64,000 bases of DNA from the NCBI RefSeq assembly GCF_003461955.1, contig NZ_QTYB01000013.1, forward strand, positions 42,431 to 106,430, in the 5' to 3' direction. Source of the stretch: Ruminococcus sp. AM36-2AA (GTDB taxonomy: Bacteria; Bacillota; Clostridia; Lachnospirales; Lachnospiraceae). Each line of letters begins with the position of its first letter. Position 1 is the stretch's first letter. This document shows, one piece after another, positions 35,446 through 43,258 of the stretch. Below the pieces are notes generated by a model, which saw only the letters and a list, made by a program, of their open reading frames with translations, made no database searches and was not told where the DNA came from. The translations under genes were made by a program, and so were the position numbers.

Positions 35446-36615
35446 ATGCAGTTTTCAAAAAGACTGGACCGATTTGGGGATGAAATTTTTGCTGCTCTGA
35501 ACAACCGGCGCATGGAGCTGGAAGCCCAGGGCATGAAGATCTATAACATGAGTGTGGGAACCCCGGATTTTAAAACTCCGGAATACATCAAAAAAGCCGT
35601 AGCGGAAGCGGCCATGGATGACAACAACTGGAAGTACAGCCTCCGGGATCTGCCGGAGCTTCTGGAAGCAGTCTGTACTTATTATAAAAAACGTTTTGAT
35701 GTGGAACTGACACCGGATATGGTAATGACCGTTTATGGAAGCCAGGAAGGAATGGGACATCTCGGCATGGCCCTCTGTGACGAAGGAGATACCGTCCTTC
35801 TTCCGGACCCGTGCTATCCGGTATTTGCAGCAGGAAGCCTGATGGCCGGAGCGGTTCCTTACTACTATCCACTGGTTGCGGAACATGACTTTCTCCCCTA
35901 TGTAAAGGGAATCCCGGAAGAAGTGGCAAAAAAGGCCAAATACATGGTGGTATCCCTTCCGTCCAATCCGGTAGGAAGTATAGCCACACCAGGACTTTAC
36001 GAAGAAATCGTGGAATTTGCGAAAAAATATGATATTCTCATTATTCATGATAATGCATACAGCGATATTATCTTTGACGGAGCATTTGGAGGAAGCTTCC
36101 TTGCAACACCAGGGGCAAAAGAGATCGGAGTGGAGTTCTTCAGCCTTTCCAAATCCTTCAATGTTACCGGTGCAAGGCTCAGCTTTCTGGTAGGTCGGCC
36201 GGACGTGATCGCAGCACTTCGCAAGCTGAGAAGCCAGATTGATTTCGGCATGTTCCTGCCACTTCAGAAAGCCGCTGTTGCAGCACTTGAGGGACCGTTG
36301 GACAGCGTAAAAGAACAGTGTCAGATGTACGAGGAGAGAAGAGATGCCCTCTGCCAGGGACTTCGCGACATTGGCTGGGAACTTCCAAATGGAAAAGGTA
36401 CCATGTTCGTCTGGGCAAAGATCCCGGGTGGCCGCACGGACAGCATGGCATTTTGTATGGAACTGATGGAAAAAGCCGGCGTCATCGTAACACCGGGAGC
36501 AAGCTTCGGTCCTCACGGAGAAGGCTACGTACGTTTCGCTCTGGTACTTCCGCCGGAGAAGATCCGGGAAGCAGTGGAAGCGATTGGGAACAGCGGAATT
36601 ACCGTTACAAAATGA
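35446..36615 (+). CDS. PLP-dependent aminotransferase, class I/II
   Basis: The 389-residue fold-type I enzyme has NMSVGTPDFKTP, GSQEGMGHLGMALCDEGD, SNPVGSIATP, the YSDIIFDG strand and the PLP lysine in FSLSKSFNVTGARLSF. It most resembles aspartate-family/LL-diaminopimelate aminotransferases, but the amino-acid substrate cannot be fixed. AGAGGGA precedes ATG 35446. Its 3' end overlaps the convergent tmcAL gene by 11 bases, so no terminator separates them. Confidence 0.88.
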   Translation: MQFSKRLDRFGDEIFAALNNRRMELEAQGMKIYNMSVGTPDFKTPEYIKKAVAEAAMDDNNWKYSLRDLPELLEAVCTYYKKRFDVELTPDMVMTVYGSQEGMGHLGMALCDEGDTVLLPDPCYPVFAAGSLMAGAVPYYYPLVAEHDFLPYVKGIPEEVAKKAKYMVVSLPSNPVGSIATPGLYEEIVEFAKKYDILIIHDNAYSDIIFDGAFGGSFLATPGAKEIGVEFFSLSKSFNVTGARLSFLVGRPDVIAALRKLRSQIDFGMFLPLQKAAVAALEGPLDSVKEQCQMYEERRDALCQGLRDIGWELPNGKGTMFVWAKIPGGRTDSMAFCMELMEKAGVIVTPGASFGPHGEGYVRFALVLPPEKIREAVEAIGNSGITVTK

Positions 36616-37882
36616 TCCGCGGTGACTTCTGAAATTCATGGATAAACGGCTGGCCTGTTTTCCGGCAGAGAAGCATCTCATAAAGACCGGAAGCTTTGCA
36701 GGTTTTTTGGAAAATATCCAATCCGTCTTTATCAAGAACAGAAGAAGCATCGGCAGATTTGGTCAGGAGAGGAATGGAAGCATTTCGTTTGATCTGGCCA
36801 AGGAGTGGCGTACTGTTTTTGCAAAAACCAAGTACCTGGGCATAGGGGATATGTCCGGGTGCTTTTTCTTTCAGATCAAGAAAGATCCGGACAAGACCAC
36901 GGCAGATGGCGGAGCGGGTGATATCTCTGGTTTTCAGAAGATCCGCAAACTGGGAAAAACTTTCATACTGGTTCCGGTATTTTAAGATCCGGCGGATCAA
37001 TGCATCGGAAAGATCCGGATACTGACGCAGCGTTTCTTCCGTTTCCAGAAGAAGCTTATAGTGCAGAGGAAGATCCAGAGTTGTTTCCGAAAGCCAGCAG
37101 CCCTTTTTAAGCGCAGAGGAAAAAACCGGAAATGCCGCAGCCGGAATAAAACGGGAAAAATCCATGGCGTCCTTTTTGGCGGAAAGAAGTTCCCGGATAC
37201 CGGAAGCAGACGGGAAAAAATCTCCGGAAACATCCGAGAGATCCGCATCGTGATACCCACTTCCTTTTCTGAGAAGCGCATGGGGACGGATGGAGCTGTT
37301 CTGGCGCAGCAGGGCTTTGCAGTATTCAATACCAAGAATATTGTTGGGCGAAGAAAGGATAGAATCCATCTGCTCCGGAAAAATAAAATGTCCGTCACCG
37401 GAAGACACATCAGAGATGGCAGATTTTGCAACATAACTTGTCAGCGCACGGCTTCTTGCCAGAGGAAAACTCATTCCGTCACGCAGGTTTTTCTGAAGAA
37501 AATCTCTGTATACAGGCGGTTCCGCAACAAGAATACGAGCTGTTTCCATAAGGATCTCCGTATCGCCGCATTCGCTTCCAAAACAAAGTTCATCTACGCA
37601 CCCAAGTCCATCCAGAAGACTTACGCCGCCTGCGGCAAAGCCCTCCGCACTGGCAGTGGAAACCTGGATGGGAAGCTCCAGGACAAGATCGGCACCGCCA
37701 AGAAGAGCCATCTCCGCCCGGAGATATTTTTCCATAAGCGCAGGTGCGCCTCTCTGCACAAAATCTCCGCTCATGGCGACGATCACATAATCAGCACCAA
37801 GAGTTTCTCTGACATAACGGATCTGATATTCATGCCCCCTGTGAAAAGGATTGTATTCTGCAATAATTCCAACAACTTTCAT
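36605..37882 (-). CDS. tmcAL: tRNA(Met) cytidine acetate ligase TmcAL
   Basis: TmcAL (formerly YlbM) uses acetate and ATP to form N4-acetylcytidine at the wobble base of elongator tRNA-Met. The 425-residue protein starts VGIIAEYNPFHRGHEYQI, with the nucleotidyltransferase HxGH motif, and continues with MSGDFVQRGAPALMEKYLRAEMAL, characteristic of this family. It lies beside pta-ackA; acetate would be the shared metabolite, though linkage is inference. It overlaps the convergent aminotransferase gene by 11 bases. Confidence 0.93.
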   Translation of the reverse strand: MKVVGIIAEYNPFHRGHEYQIRYVRETLGADYVIVAMSGDFVQRGAPALMEKYLRAEMALLGGADLVLELPIQVSTASAEGFAAGGVSLLDGLGCVDELCFGSECGDTEILMETARILVAEPPVYRDFLQKNLRDGMSFPLARSRALTSYVAKSAISDVSSGDGHFIFPEQMDSILSSPNNILGIEYCKALLRQNSSIRPHALLRKGSGYHDADLSDVSGDFFPSASGIRELLSAKKDAMDFSRFIPAAAFPVFSSALKKGCWLSETTLDLPLHYKLLLETEETLRQYPDLSDALIRRILKYRNQYESFSQFADLLKTRDITRSAICRGLVRIFLDLKEKAPGHIPYAQVLGFCKNSTPLLGQIKRNASIPLLTKSADASSVLDKDGLDIFQKTCKASGLYEMLLCRKTGQPFIHEFQKSPRIIL

Positions 37883-38193
37883 ATAAAAAACCTGCCATTT
37901 CTGAAAAGTTAAATTTTACTCAGAGTCTTACCACGAGACAGACTGCATATACCTGCCTGGCACTGCGTTTTTCCGTAATGAAGCTATTCTAACATAAGCA
38001 CTGCAAAAAGTTAAGTCATACATAATCCACTTCGCAGTCAGCCCGTAAATTGCACCTCAAAAAATACGCCGCACATCCATTTTCTGACAATGAAAAGCTT
38101 GAAATACAAAGTGTAAGGAGGTATAATAAACACAGTGTAGTGCCCGAACAGACACTAGCGTTTTTGTTACATCAAGAAAGGAGCCATTTAATC
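37883..38193. other. 311-base intergenic region between tmcAL and pta
   Basis: No credible coding sequence is seen here. On the minus strand an extended -10 (TGTTAGAAT, hexamer 37986-37991) with TTAACT (38009-38014) may drive tmcAL. On the plus strand the pta promoter lies at 38099-38127. The 38-base stretch from 38134 to the pta ribosome site may form a weak hairpin (GTGTAGTG / CACTAG). Confidence 0.6.
38099..38127 (+). promoter_or_regulatory. Promoter for pta-ackA
   Basis: TTGAAA (38099-38104) and TATAAT (38122-38127) are 17 bases apart. An AAGGAGG (38115-38121) inside the spacer is not a start site, because no gene begins there. Confidence 0.8.
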
Positions 38194-39201
38194 ATGGGAT
38201 TTGTTGAACTGCTTAAAAAAAGAGCAAAAGAAAGCGTAAAAACAATTGTACTGCCAGAGACAGAGGATATGAGAACTCTTGAGGCAACTGACAAGATTCT
38301 GAAAGAGGGAGTTGCCAAGATCATCCTTATCGGTAACGAGGAAGAGATCAACAAGAAAGCAGCAGAAGGCGGCTTTGATATTTCCGGCGCACAGATCGTA
38401 GATCCGGAGACATCTGACAGAACTCAGGCATACATTGATAAATTCGTAGAGCTGAGAGCCAAGAAAGGAATGACACCTGAGAAAGCAAAAGAGATCCTTC
38501 ATACTCAGTACCCATACTATGGCGTAATGATGGTTAAAATGGGTGATGCAGACGGTATGGTATCCGGTGCATGCCACTCTACAGCAGATACACTTCGTCC
38601 ATGCCTTCAGATCCTGAAGACAAAACCGGGAACCAAGCTTGTATCCGCATTCTTCCTGATCGTAGTTCCGGATTGCGAGTATGGTGCAAACGGTGCATTC
38701 GTATTTGCGGATTCCGGTCTGAACCAGAACCCGACTCCGGATGAACTTTCCGCAATCGCAGCATCTTCCGCTGAGTCCTTCAAGCTTCTTGTTCAGGAGG
38801 AGCCGATGGTAGCTATGCTTTCCCACTCCACCAAGGGAAGTGCAAAACATCCTGACGTAGATAAGATGGTAGAGGCTACCAGAATCGCCAAAGAGGAGCA
38901 TCCGGAGCTTAAACTTGACGGAGAGTTCCAGCTTGACGCTGCTATCGTTCCAAGCGTAGGCGCATCCAAAGCACCTGGAAGCGAAGTAGCAGGTAAAGCA
39001 AATGTCCTTATCTTCCCAGACCTTGATGCAGGTAACATCGGATACAAGCTTGCTCAGCGTCTTGGTAAAGCAGAAGCATACGGACCTGTTACACAGGGTA
39101 TCGCGAAACCTGTAAACGACCTGTCCCGTGGATGCTCTGCAGATGATATCGTAGGTGTTGTAGCGATCACAGCAGTACAGTGCCAGGCAGAGGATAAATA
39201 A
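38194..39201 (+). CDS. pta: Phosphate acetyltransferase
   Basis: Pta converts acetyl-CoA and phosphate to acetyl phosphate, feeding acetate kinase for ATP. The 335-residue short-type enzyme has KTIVLPETEDMRTL, GMVSGACHSTADTLRP, LLVQEEPMVAMLSHSTKGSA and the C-terminal NDLSRGCSADDIV. The start is ATG 38194 after AAAGGAG; the in-frame region upstream contains the promoter and is not coding. ackA follows 88 bases later behind a 13-bp hairpin. Confidence 0.96.
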   Translation: MGFVELLKKRAKESVKTIVLPETEDMRTLEATDKILKEGVAKIILIGNEEEINKKAAEGGFDISGAQIVDPETSDRTQAYIDKFVELRAKKGMTPEKAKEILHTQYPYYGVMMVKMGDADGMVSGACHSTADTLRPCLQILKTKPGTKLVSAFFLIVVPDCEYGANGAFVFADSGLNQNPTPDELSAIAASSAESFKLLVQEEPMVAMLSHSTKGSAKHPDVDKMVEATRIAKEEHPELKLDGEFQLDAAIVPSVGASKAPGSEVAGKANVLIFPDLDAGNIGYKLAQRLGKAEAYGPVTQGIAKPVNDLSRGCSADDIVGVVAITAVQCQAEDK

Positions 39202-39226
39202 TCCGGTTATCATCCTTACATATCAT

Positions 39227-39256
39227 GTTAGGGGCAAAACACCTTTTGCCCCTAAC
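39227..39256 (+). promoter_or_regulatory. Perfect intercistronic hairpin between pta and ackA
   Basis: A 13-bp perfect stem GTTAGGGGCAAAA / TTTTGCCCCTAAC has a CACC loop. It is not followed by a T-run. It probably adjusts the pta:ackA ratio through mRNA processing or stability, or by partial termination. Confidence 0.7.
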
Positions 39257-39289
39257 CTTATATTATAAAAAATCAGGAGAGTAAATATC

Positions 39290-40480
39290 ATGAACGTATT
39301 GGTTATCAACTGTGGAAGTTCTTCATTAAAATATCAGTTAATCAACTCCGATACAGAGGCAGTCCTTGCAAAAGGTCTCTGCGAGAGAATCGGTATCGAC
39401 GGAAGACTGGTATACCAGAAAGCCGGCTGTGACAAGGAGATCACAGAGGCAGCTATGCCAACACATAAAGAGGCAATCCAGATGGTACTGGATGCACTTA
39501 CCAATGACAAGACAGGCGCAATCGGAAGCCTGAAAGAAGTTAACGCGATCGGACACCGTGTCGTACACGGCGGTGAGAAATTCGCTTCCTCCGCAGTGAT
39601 CACAGATGAGATGATCAAAGCCGTAGAAGAGTGCAACGATCTTGCACCGCTTCACAACCCGGCAAACCTGATCGGTATCCGCGTATGTGCAGACCTTATG
39701 CCAGGTGTACCACAGGTAGCAGTATTTGATACCGCTTTCCATCAGACAATGCCGGCTAAGGCTTATCTCTACGGACTTCCGCTTGACTTCTACAAGAAAT
39801 ATAAAGTAAGAAGATACGGTTTCCACGGAACATCCCACAGCTTTGTATCCAAGAGAGCTGTTGAGTTCCTTGGCCTTGACAAAGACAACTCCAAAGTTAT
39901 CGTTTGCCACCTTGGAAACGGATCTTCCATCAGCGCTGTTGTAAACGGTAAATGTGTAGATACCACAATGGGTCTTACACCACTGGAAGGTGTTGTTATG
40001 GGAACACGTTCCGGTAACATCGATCCGGCTATCATGGAGTTCATCGCCAAGAAAGAGAACCTTGATATCGAGGGCGTTATGAACGTACTCAACAAGAAAT
40101 CCGGTCTTCTCGGACTTTCCGGCGGACTTTCCAGCGACTTCCGTGACCTTAACGAGGCAGCTGAGGGTGGAAACGAAGATGCGGCAAACGCAATCGACGT
40201 TCTCTGCTACGGTATCGCTAAATTCGTAGGCGGATATGTTGCAGCAATGAACGGTGTTGACGCGATCGTCTTCACAGCAGGTATCGGCGAGAACGCAATC
40301 CCGGTACGTGAGAAAGTTGTAAGCTATCTTGGATACCTTGGTGTAACACTTGACAAAGATGCAAACGGACATCGTGGCGAGGAGATCGTAATCTCCACAC
40401 CAGATTCCAAAGTGAAAGTTGCAGTTATCCCGACAAATGAGGAGCTTGCAATCTGCCGTGAGACTGTAGCACTGGTATAA
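39290..40480 (+). CDS. ackA: Acetate kinase
   Basis: AckA makes ATP and acetate from acetyl phosphate. The 396-residue protein has VLVINCGSSSLKYQL, VFDTAFHQTMP, RRYGFHGTSHSFVS, HLGNGSSISAV and MGLTPLEGVVMGTRSGNIDP, complete for the family. AGGAG precedes ATG 39290. It is the second gene of the pta-ackA unit, the main acetate and ATP route of this fermenter. Confidence 0.97.
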   Translation: MNVLVINCGSSSLKYQLINSDTEAVLAKGLCERIGIDGRLVYQKAGCDKEITEAAMPTHKEAIQMVLDALTNDKTGAIGSLKEVNAIGHRVVHGGEKFASSAVITDEMIKAVEECNDLAPLHNPANLIGIRVCADLMPGVPQVAVFDTAFHQTMPAKAYLYGLPLDFYKKYKVRRYGFHGTSHSFVSKRAVEFLGLDKDNSKVIVCHLGNGSSISAVVNGKCVDTTMGLTPLEGVVMGTRSGNIDPAIMEFIAKKENLDIEGVMNVLNKKSGLLGLSGGLSSDFRDLNEAAEGGNEDAANAIDVLCYGIAKFVGGYVAAMNGVDAIVFTAGIGENAIPVREKVVSYLGYLGVTLDKDANGHRGEEIVISTPDSKVKVAVIPTNEELAICRETVALV

Positions 40481-40571
40481 TCAGCCGCTTCAGTACTGAC
40501 ACAGATGGTATAAAACCGTTCGGGCATAGCCGGAAATCAGGCAGAATATTACTGCGAACCAGCAGTATACA

Positions 40572-40605
40572 TTCGGGGGCGGACAGGTAACAGTCCACCC
40601 CCGAA
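40572..40605 (+). terminator. GC-rich hairpin after ackA (terminator-like)
   Basis: Arms TTCGGGGG-c-GGAC and GTCC-a-CCCCCGAA enclose AGGTAACA. Only ATTTG follows instead of a T-run, so it may be a weak terminator or a 3' protecting structure. Confidence 0.55.
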
Positions 40606-40680
40606 ATTTGCCCCAGAATTTCTGATTAAGCCAACAGTAACAAAAAATTAAAAAAATGTAATATTTTCCCGAAAATAGCG

Positions 40681-40709
40681 TTGACAAATCACAAGACCAT
40701 ATGTATAAT
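40681..40709 (+). promoter_or_regulatory. Perfect-consensus promoter for yceD-rpmF
   Basis: TTGACA (40681-40686) and TATAAT (40704-40709) are 17 bases apart, with the start codon only 27 bases downstream. Confidence 0.9.
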
Positions 40710-40735
40710 GGATTGAGTGTGGATAGGAGAGACTT

Positions 40736-41263
40736 ATGCAGATTCATTTATTAGACATTTCTTCCTGTGATGGCAAGACGATCCAGGAATCAGTTGTTCC
40801 TGAACTGGAGAAGATTGATTTTCAGATGGGAAGTTTCCCGGTACTTGCGAAAGAACCGGTAGAGCTTACGATCACCAATACCGGTGACAAGGTTCTTGAA
40901 CTTACAGGAACCGGTAAGATTACAGTTGGAATTCCATGTGACCGCTGTCTTGAGACAGTAGCCGTAGAGATATCACTGGAATTTAAGAAGAAGCTTGATA
41001 TGAAGCTTTCTGATGAAGAACGTGTCAATGATCTGGATGAAAGCAGCTATCTCACAGGTATGAACCTGGATGTGGACCGGTTGGTCTATCTTGAGGTATT
41101 GATATGCTGGCCTTTGAAGGTCTTATGTAAAGAAGACTGTAAAGGTATCTGCAGCCGCTGCGGGAAGAACCTGAACGAAGGTCCCTGCGGATGCAAGGAG
41201 GAGCCTAAGGATCCCCGCATGGCAGCTATCAGTGATATATTCAGTAAATTTAAGGAGGTGTAA
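40736..41263 (+). CDS. YceD/DUF177-family protein (rRNA accumulation)
   Basis: The 175-residue protein has the DUF177 cysteine patterns CDRCLE and CKEDCKGICSRCGKNLNEGPCGC, probable zinc sites. Plant and bacterial homologues are needed for 23S rRNA accumulation. The gene almost always precedes rpmF, as here (three-base gap with an overlapping AGGAGGTG). Co-expression with ribosomal protein L32 supports a ribosome-assembly role. Confidence 0.9.
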   Translation: MQIHLLDISSCDGKTIQESVVPELEKIDFQMGSFPVLAKEPVELTITNTGDKVLELTGTGKITVGIPCDRCLETVAVEISLEFKKKLDMKLSDEERVNDLDESSYLTGMNLDVDRLVYLEVLICWPLKVLCKEDCKGICSRCGKNLNEGPCGCKEEPKDPRMAAISDIFSKFKEV

Positions 41264-41266
41264 CCT

Positions 41267-41449
41267 ATGTCCATTTGTCCTAAGAACAAATCTTCCAAAG
41301 CTAGACGTGACAAGAGAAGAGCGAACTGGAAAATGAGCGCTATGAACCTTGTTAAATGTAGCAAATGTGGAGCACTTATGATGCCACACAGAGTTTGCAA
41401 AGCTTGCGGAAGCTACAATAAGAAGGAAATCATCAAAGTTGAGGACTAA
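41267..41449 (+). CDS. rpmF: 50S ribosomal protein L32
   Basis: This 60-residue protein has the basic N-terminus CPKNKSSKARRDKRRANWK and the zinc ribbon VKCSKCGALMMPHRVCKACGSY of the C+ form of L32. It is cotranscribed with yceD, and a terminator follows. Confidence 0.97.
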   Translation: MSICPKNKSSKARRDKRRANWKMSAMNLVKCSKCGALMMPHRVCKACGSYNKKEIIKVED

Positions 41450-41479
41450 TTTTAATTAGACAGTCAATATATGATGCAG

Positions 41480-41522
41480 AAAAGAGTCTGGTATGCTGAG
41501 ATAAGTATACCGGCTTTTTTTA
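41480..41522 (+). terminator. Terminator after rpmF
   Basis: The stem AGTCTGGTATGCT / AGTATACCGGCT is followed by seven T. Confidence 0.85.
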
Positions 41523-41544
41523 TACTCTGAGGGGAAATAAAAAT

Positions 41545-42912
41545 ATGAAAGAGAACAAAAATCAGAAAAATACCGCCGTAAACCAGATCACAGAGGGCGT
41601 GATCTGGAAACAGCTTCTGTTTTTCTTTTTTCCGATCTTGTTTGGAACTCTGTTCCAACAGATTTATAATACCGCCGATACGGTTGTGGTAGGCCGTTTT
41701 GTGGGAAAAGAAGCGCTGGCTGCAGTCGGTGGTTCGTCCAGCATGATTGTGAATCTGATTGTAGGATTTTTTGTGGGCCTATGTTCTGGTGCGGCTGTGG
41801 TGATTTCACAGTTCTACGGCGCAAAAGACCACAAAAATCTCAAAAAAGCGCTTCACACATCCATGATTTTTTGTCTGGCAGCCAGCATAATTGTGGGAAC
41901 AGCAGGATTTATCCTGGCAGAGCCGATCCTTCACCTGATGAAAACACCGGCAGAAGTAATTCCGGATTCTGTACTGTACCTGCATATCTATTTTGCGGGA
42001 ACTTTTTTCAATCTGGTTTACAACATGGTATCCAGTATCTTAAGAGCAGTAGGAGACTCCAAAAGACCCCTTTATGTGCTGATCATCACCTGCCTTTTGA
42101 ATATTCTTCTGGATGTTGTGTTTGTTGTAATCTTCCATATGGGAGTTCTTGGCGTTGCACTTGCAACAGTCAGCTGTCAGGCAGTCAGTGCCATTCTTGT
42201 AACCTGGTTTTTGATGCGGGCAGAAGATATTTACCGTCTGGAATTCCATGAGATCCGTTTTGATCTCCGGTCTCTTGGAGCAGTTTTAAGGATTGGACTT
42301 CCAGCAGGACTGGAATCTGTGATGTACAACATTGCCAATCTTACTATTCAGATTTTTGTCAATGAGCTGGGAACGGATACCGTGGCAGCCTGGGGAACCC
42401 TGGGAAAAATTGACGCGGTATTCTGGATGGTCTGCAATGCCTTTGCTATCTCAATTACCACCTTTGTGGGACAGAACTACGGTGCCGGAAAATACCACCG
42501 CATGCGAAAAAGCGTCCGTGTCTGTATGGCAATGGCATATATTACCGCATTTATTGTAAGTGGTGCAATTGTTCTGTTTGCGGGATCAATTTACCGCCTA
42601 TTTACCACAGATCAGACAGTGGTGAAAATTGGAGTCCATATGATCCGGTTCCTGATCCCATCGTATGCGCTTTATGTTGTGATCGGAATTCTGTCCGGCG
42701 CCCTGCGTGGTGCCGGAAGAGTTCTGATCCCCATGATTCTGACATGCGGAGGCGTCTGCATGATCCGGATTATCTGGCTGTTTGCCTTTGTAAAATCCCA
42801 TCCCGGAATTAACAGCATTATGCTCAGTTATCCGGTGTCCTGGGTAATTACTGCGGTGCTGTTTGTCATTTACTATTTCCGGCGTTTTCCCGGTATACAA
42901 AAAAAGAAATAA
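41545..42912 (+). CDS. MATE-family efflux transporter (second copy)
   Basis: The 455-residue protein has 12 hydrophobic segments and the MATE start (WKQLLFFFFPILFGTLFQQIYNTADTVVVGRFVG). It is clearly diverged from the first MATE gene in this window, so it is not a recent duplicate. Substrate unknown. A ribosome site GAGGGG precedes ATG 41545. No promoter was recognised in the short gap after the rpmF terminator, so read-through is possible. A terminator follows. Confidence 0.93.
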   Translation: MKENKNQKNTAVNQITEGVIWKQLLFFFFPILFGTLFQQIYNTADTVVVGRFVGKEALAAVGGSSSMIVNLIVGFFVGLCSGAAVVISQFYGAKDHKNLKKALHTSMIFCLAASIIVGTAGFILAEPILHLMKTPAEVIPDSVLYLHIYFAGTFFNLVYNMVSSILRAVGDSKRPLYVLIITCLLNILLDVVFVVIFHMGVLGVALATVSCQAVSAILVTWFLMRAEDIYRLEFHEIRFDLRSLGAVLRIGLPAGLESVMYNIANLTIQIFVNELGTDTVAAWGTLGKIDAVFWMVCNAFAISITTFVGQNYGAGKYHRMRKSVRVCMAMAYITAFIVSGAIVLFAGSIYRLFTTDQTVVKIGVHMIRFLIPSYALYVVIGILSGALRGAGRVLIPMILTCGGVCMIRIIWLFAFVKSHPGINSIMLSYPVSWVITAVLFVIYYFRRFPGIQKKK

Positions 42913-42918
42913 CCATAT

Positions 42919-42968
42919 AAAAAGGGTGCTGATTCTGCGTGATAGCAGTGATTGGCACCTTTGTTTTT
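42919..42968 (+). terminator. Terminator after the second MATE gene
   Basis: The imperfect stem AAAGGGTGC / GGCACCTTT is followed by GTTTTTC. Confidence 0.7.
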
Positions 42969-43003
42969 CTCGGAAAATGTCGATTTATTACGAATTGATT
43001 TCA

Positions 43004-43032
43004 TTGCCTGAAAAGAGAAAAAGCGGTATTCT
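43004..43032 (+). promoter_or_regulatory. Promoter for the small peptide/histidine kinase unit
   Basis: TTGCCT (43004-43009) and TATTCT (43027-43032) are 17 bases apart, 49 bases before the small peptide gene. Confidence 0.55.
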
Positions 43033-43081
43033 GGACGCATATAGATGGATATTTAAAACAGCACAAAAGGGGATGAATCAC

Positions 43082-43258
43082 ATGCACAATCTGCGAAAAA
43101 CAATAAGATATGGGATTTTATCAATACTTGGAGTGATTGTTATGGGGATCTGCATGAGGTACGCCATAAAAACGGCAATGGCAGCAATCACAGCCCTGAC
43201 GGTGGGAATCCGAAACCGATCCGGAAAGCGGGGTGGCAGCCATAGAGAAGAAAAATAA
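43082..43258 (+). CDS. Small basic membrane peptide upstream of a histidine kinase
   Basis: A 58-residue reading frame starts at ATG 43082, nine bases after AAGGGG, and is the first frame after a plausible promoter. It has a basic N-terminus (MHNLRKTIRYG), a hydrophobic stretch (about residues 12-41) and a basic hydrophilic tail. It overlaps the kinase start by 26 bases, which suggests translational coupling. There is no cysteine in the position expected for an AgrD autoinducer. It could be a kinase-modulating membrane peptide, or a leader reading frame that only sets kinase translation. Unrecognised family. Confidence 0.5.
   Translation: MHNLRKTIRYGILSILGVIVMGICMRYAIKTAMAAITALTVGIRNRSGKRGGSHREEK

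Noticed and set aside
43082..43258. AgrD-type autoinducing peptide
   Set aside because: No cysteine or serine lactone position with an acidic tail, and no AgrB-like protease gene nearby.
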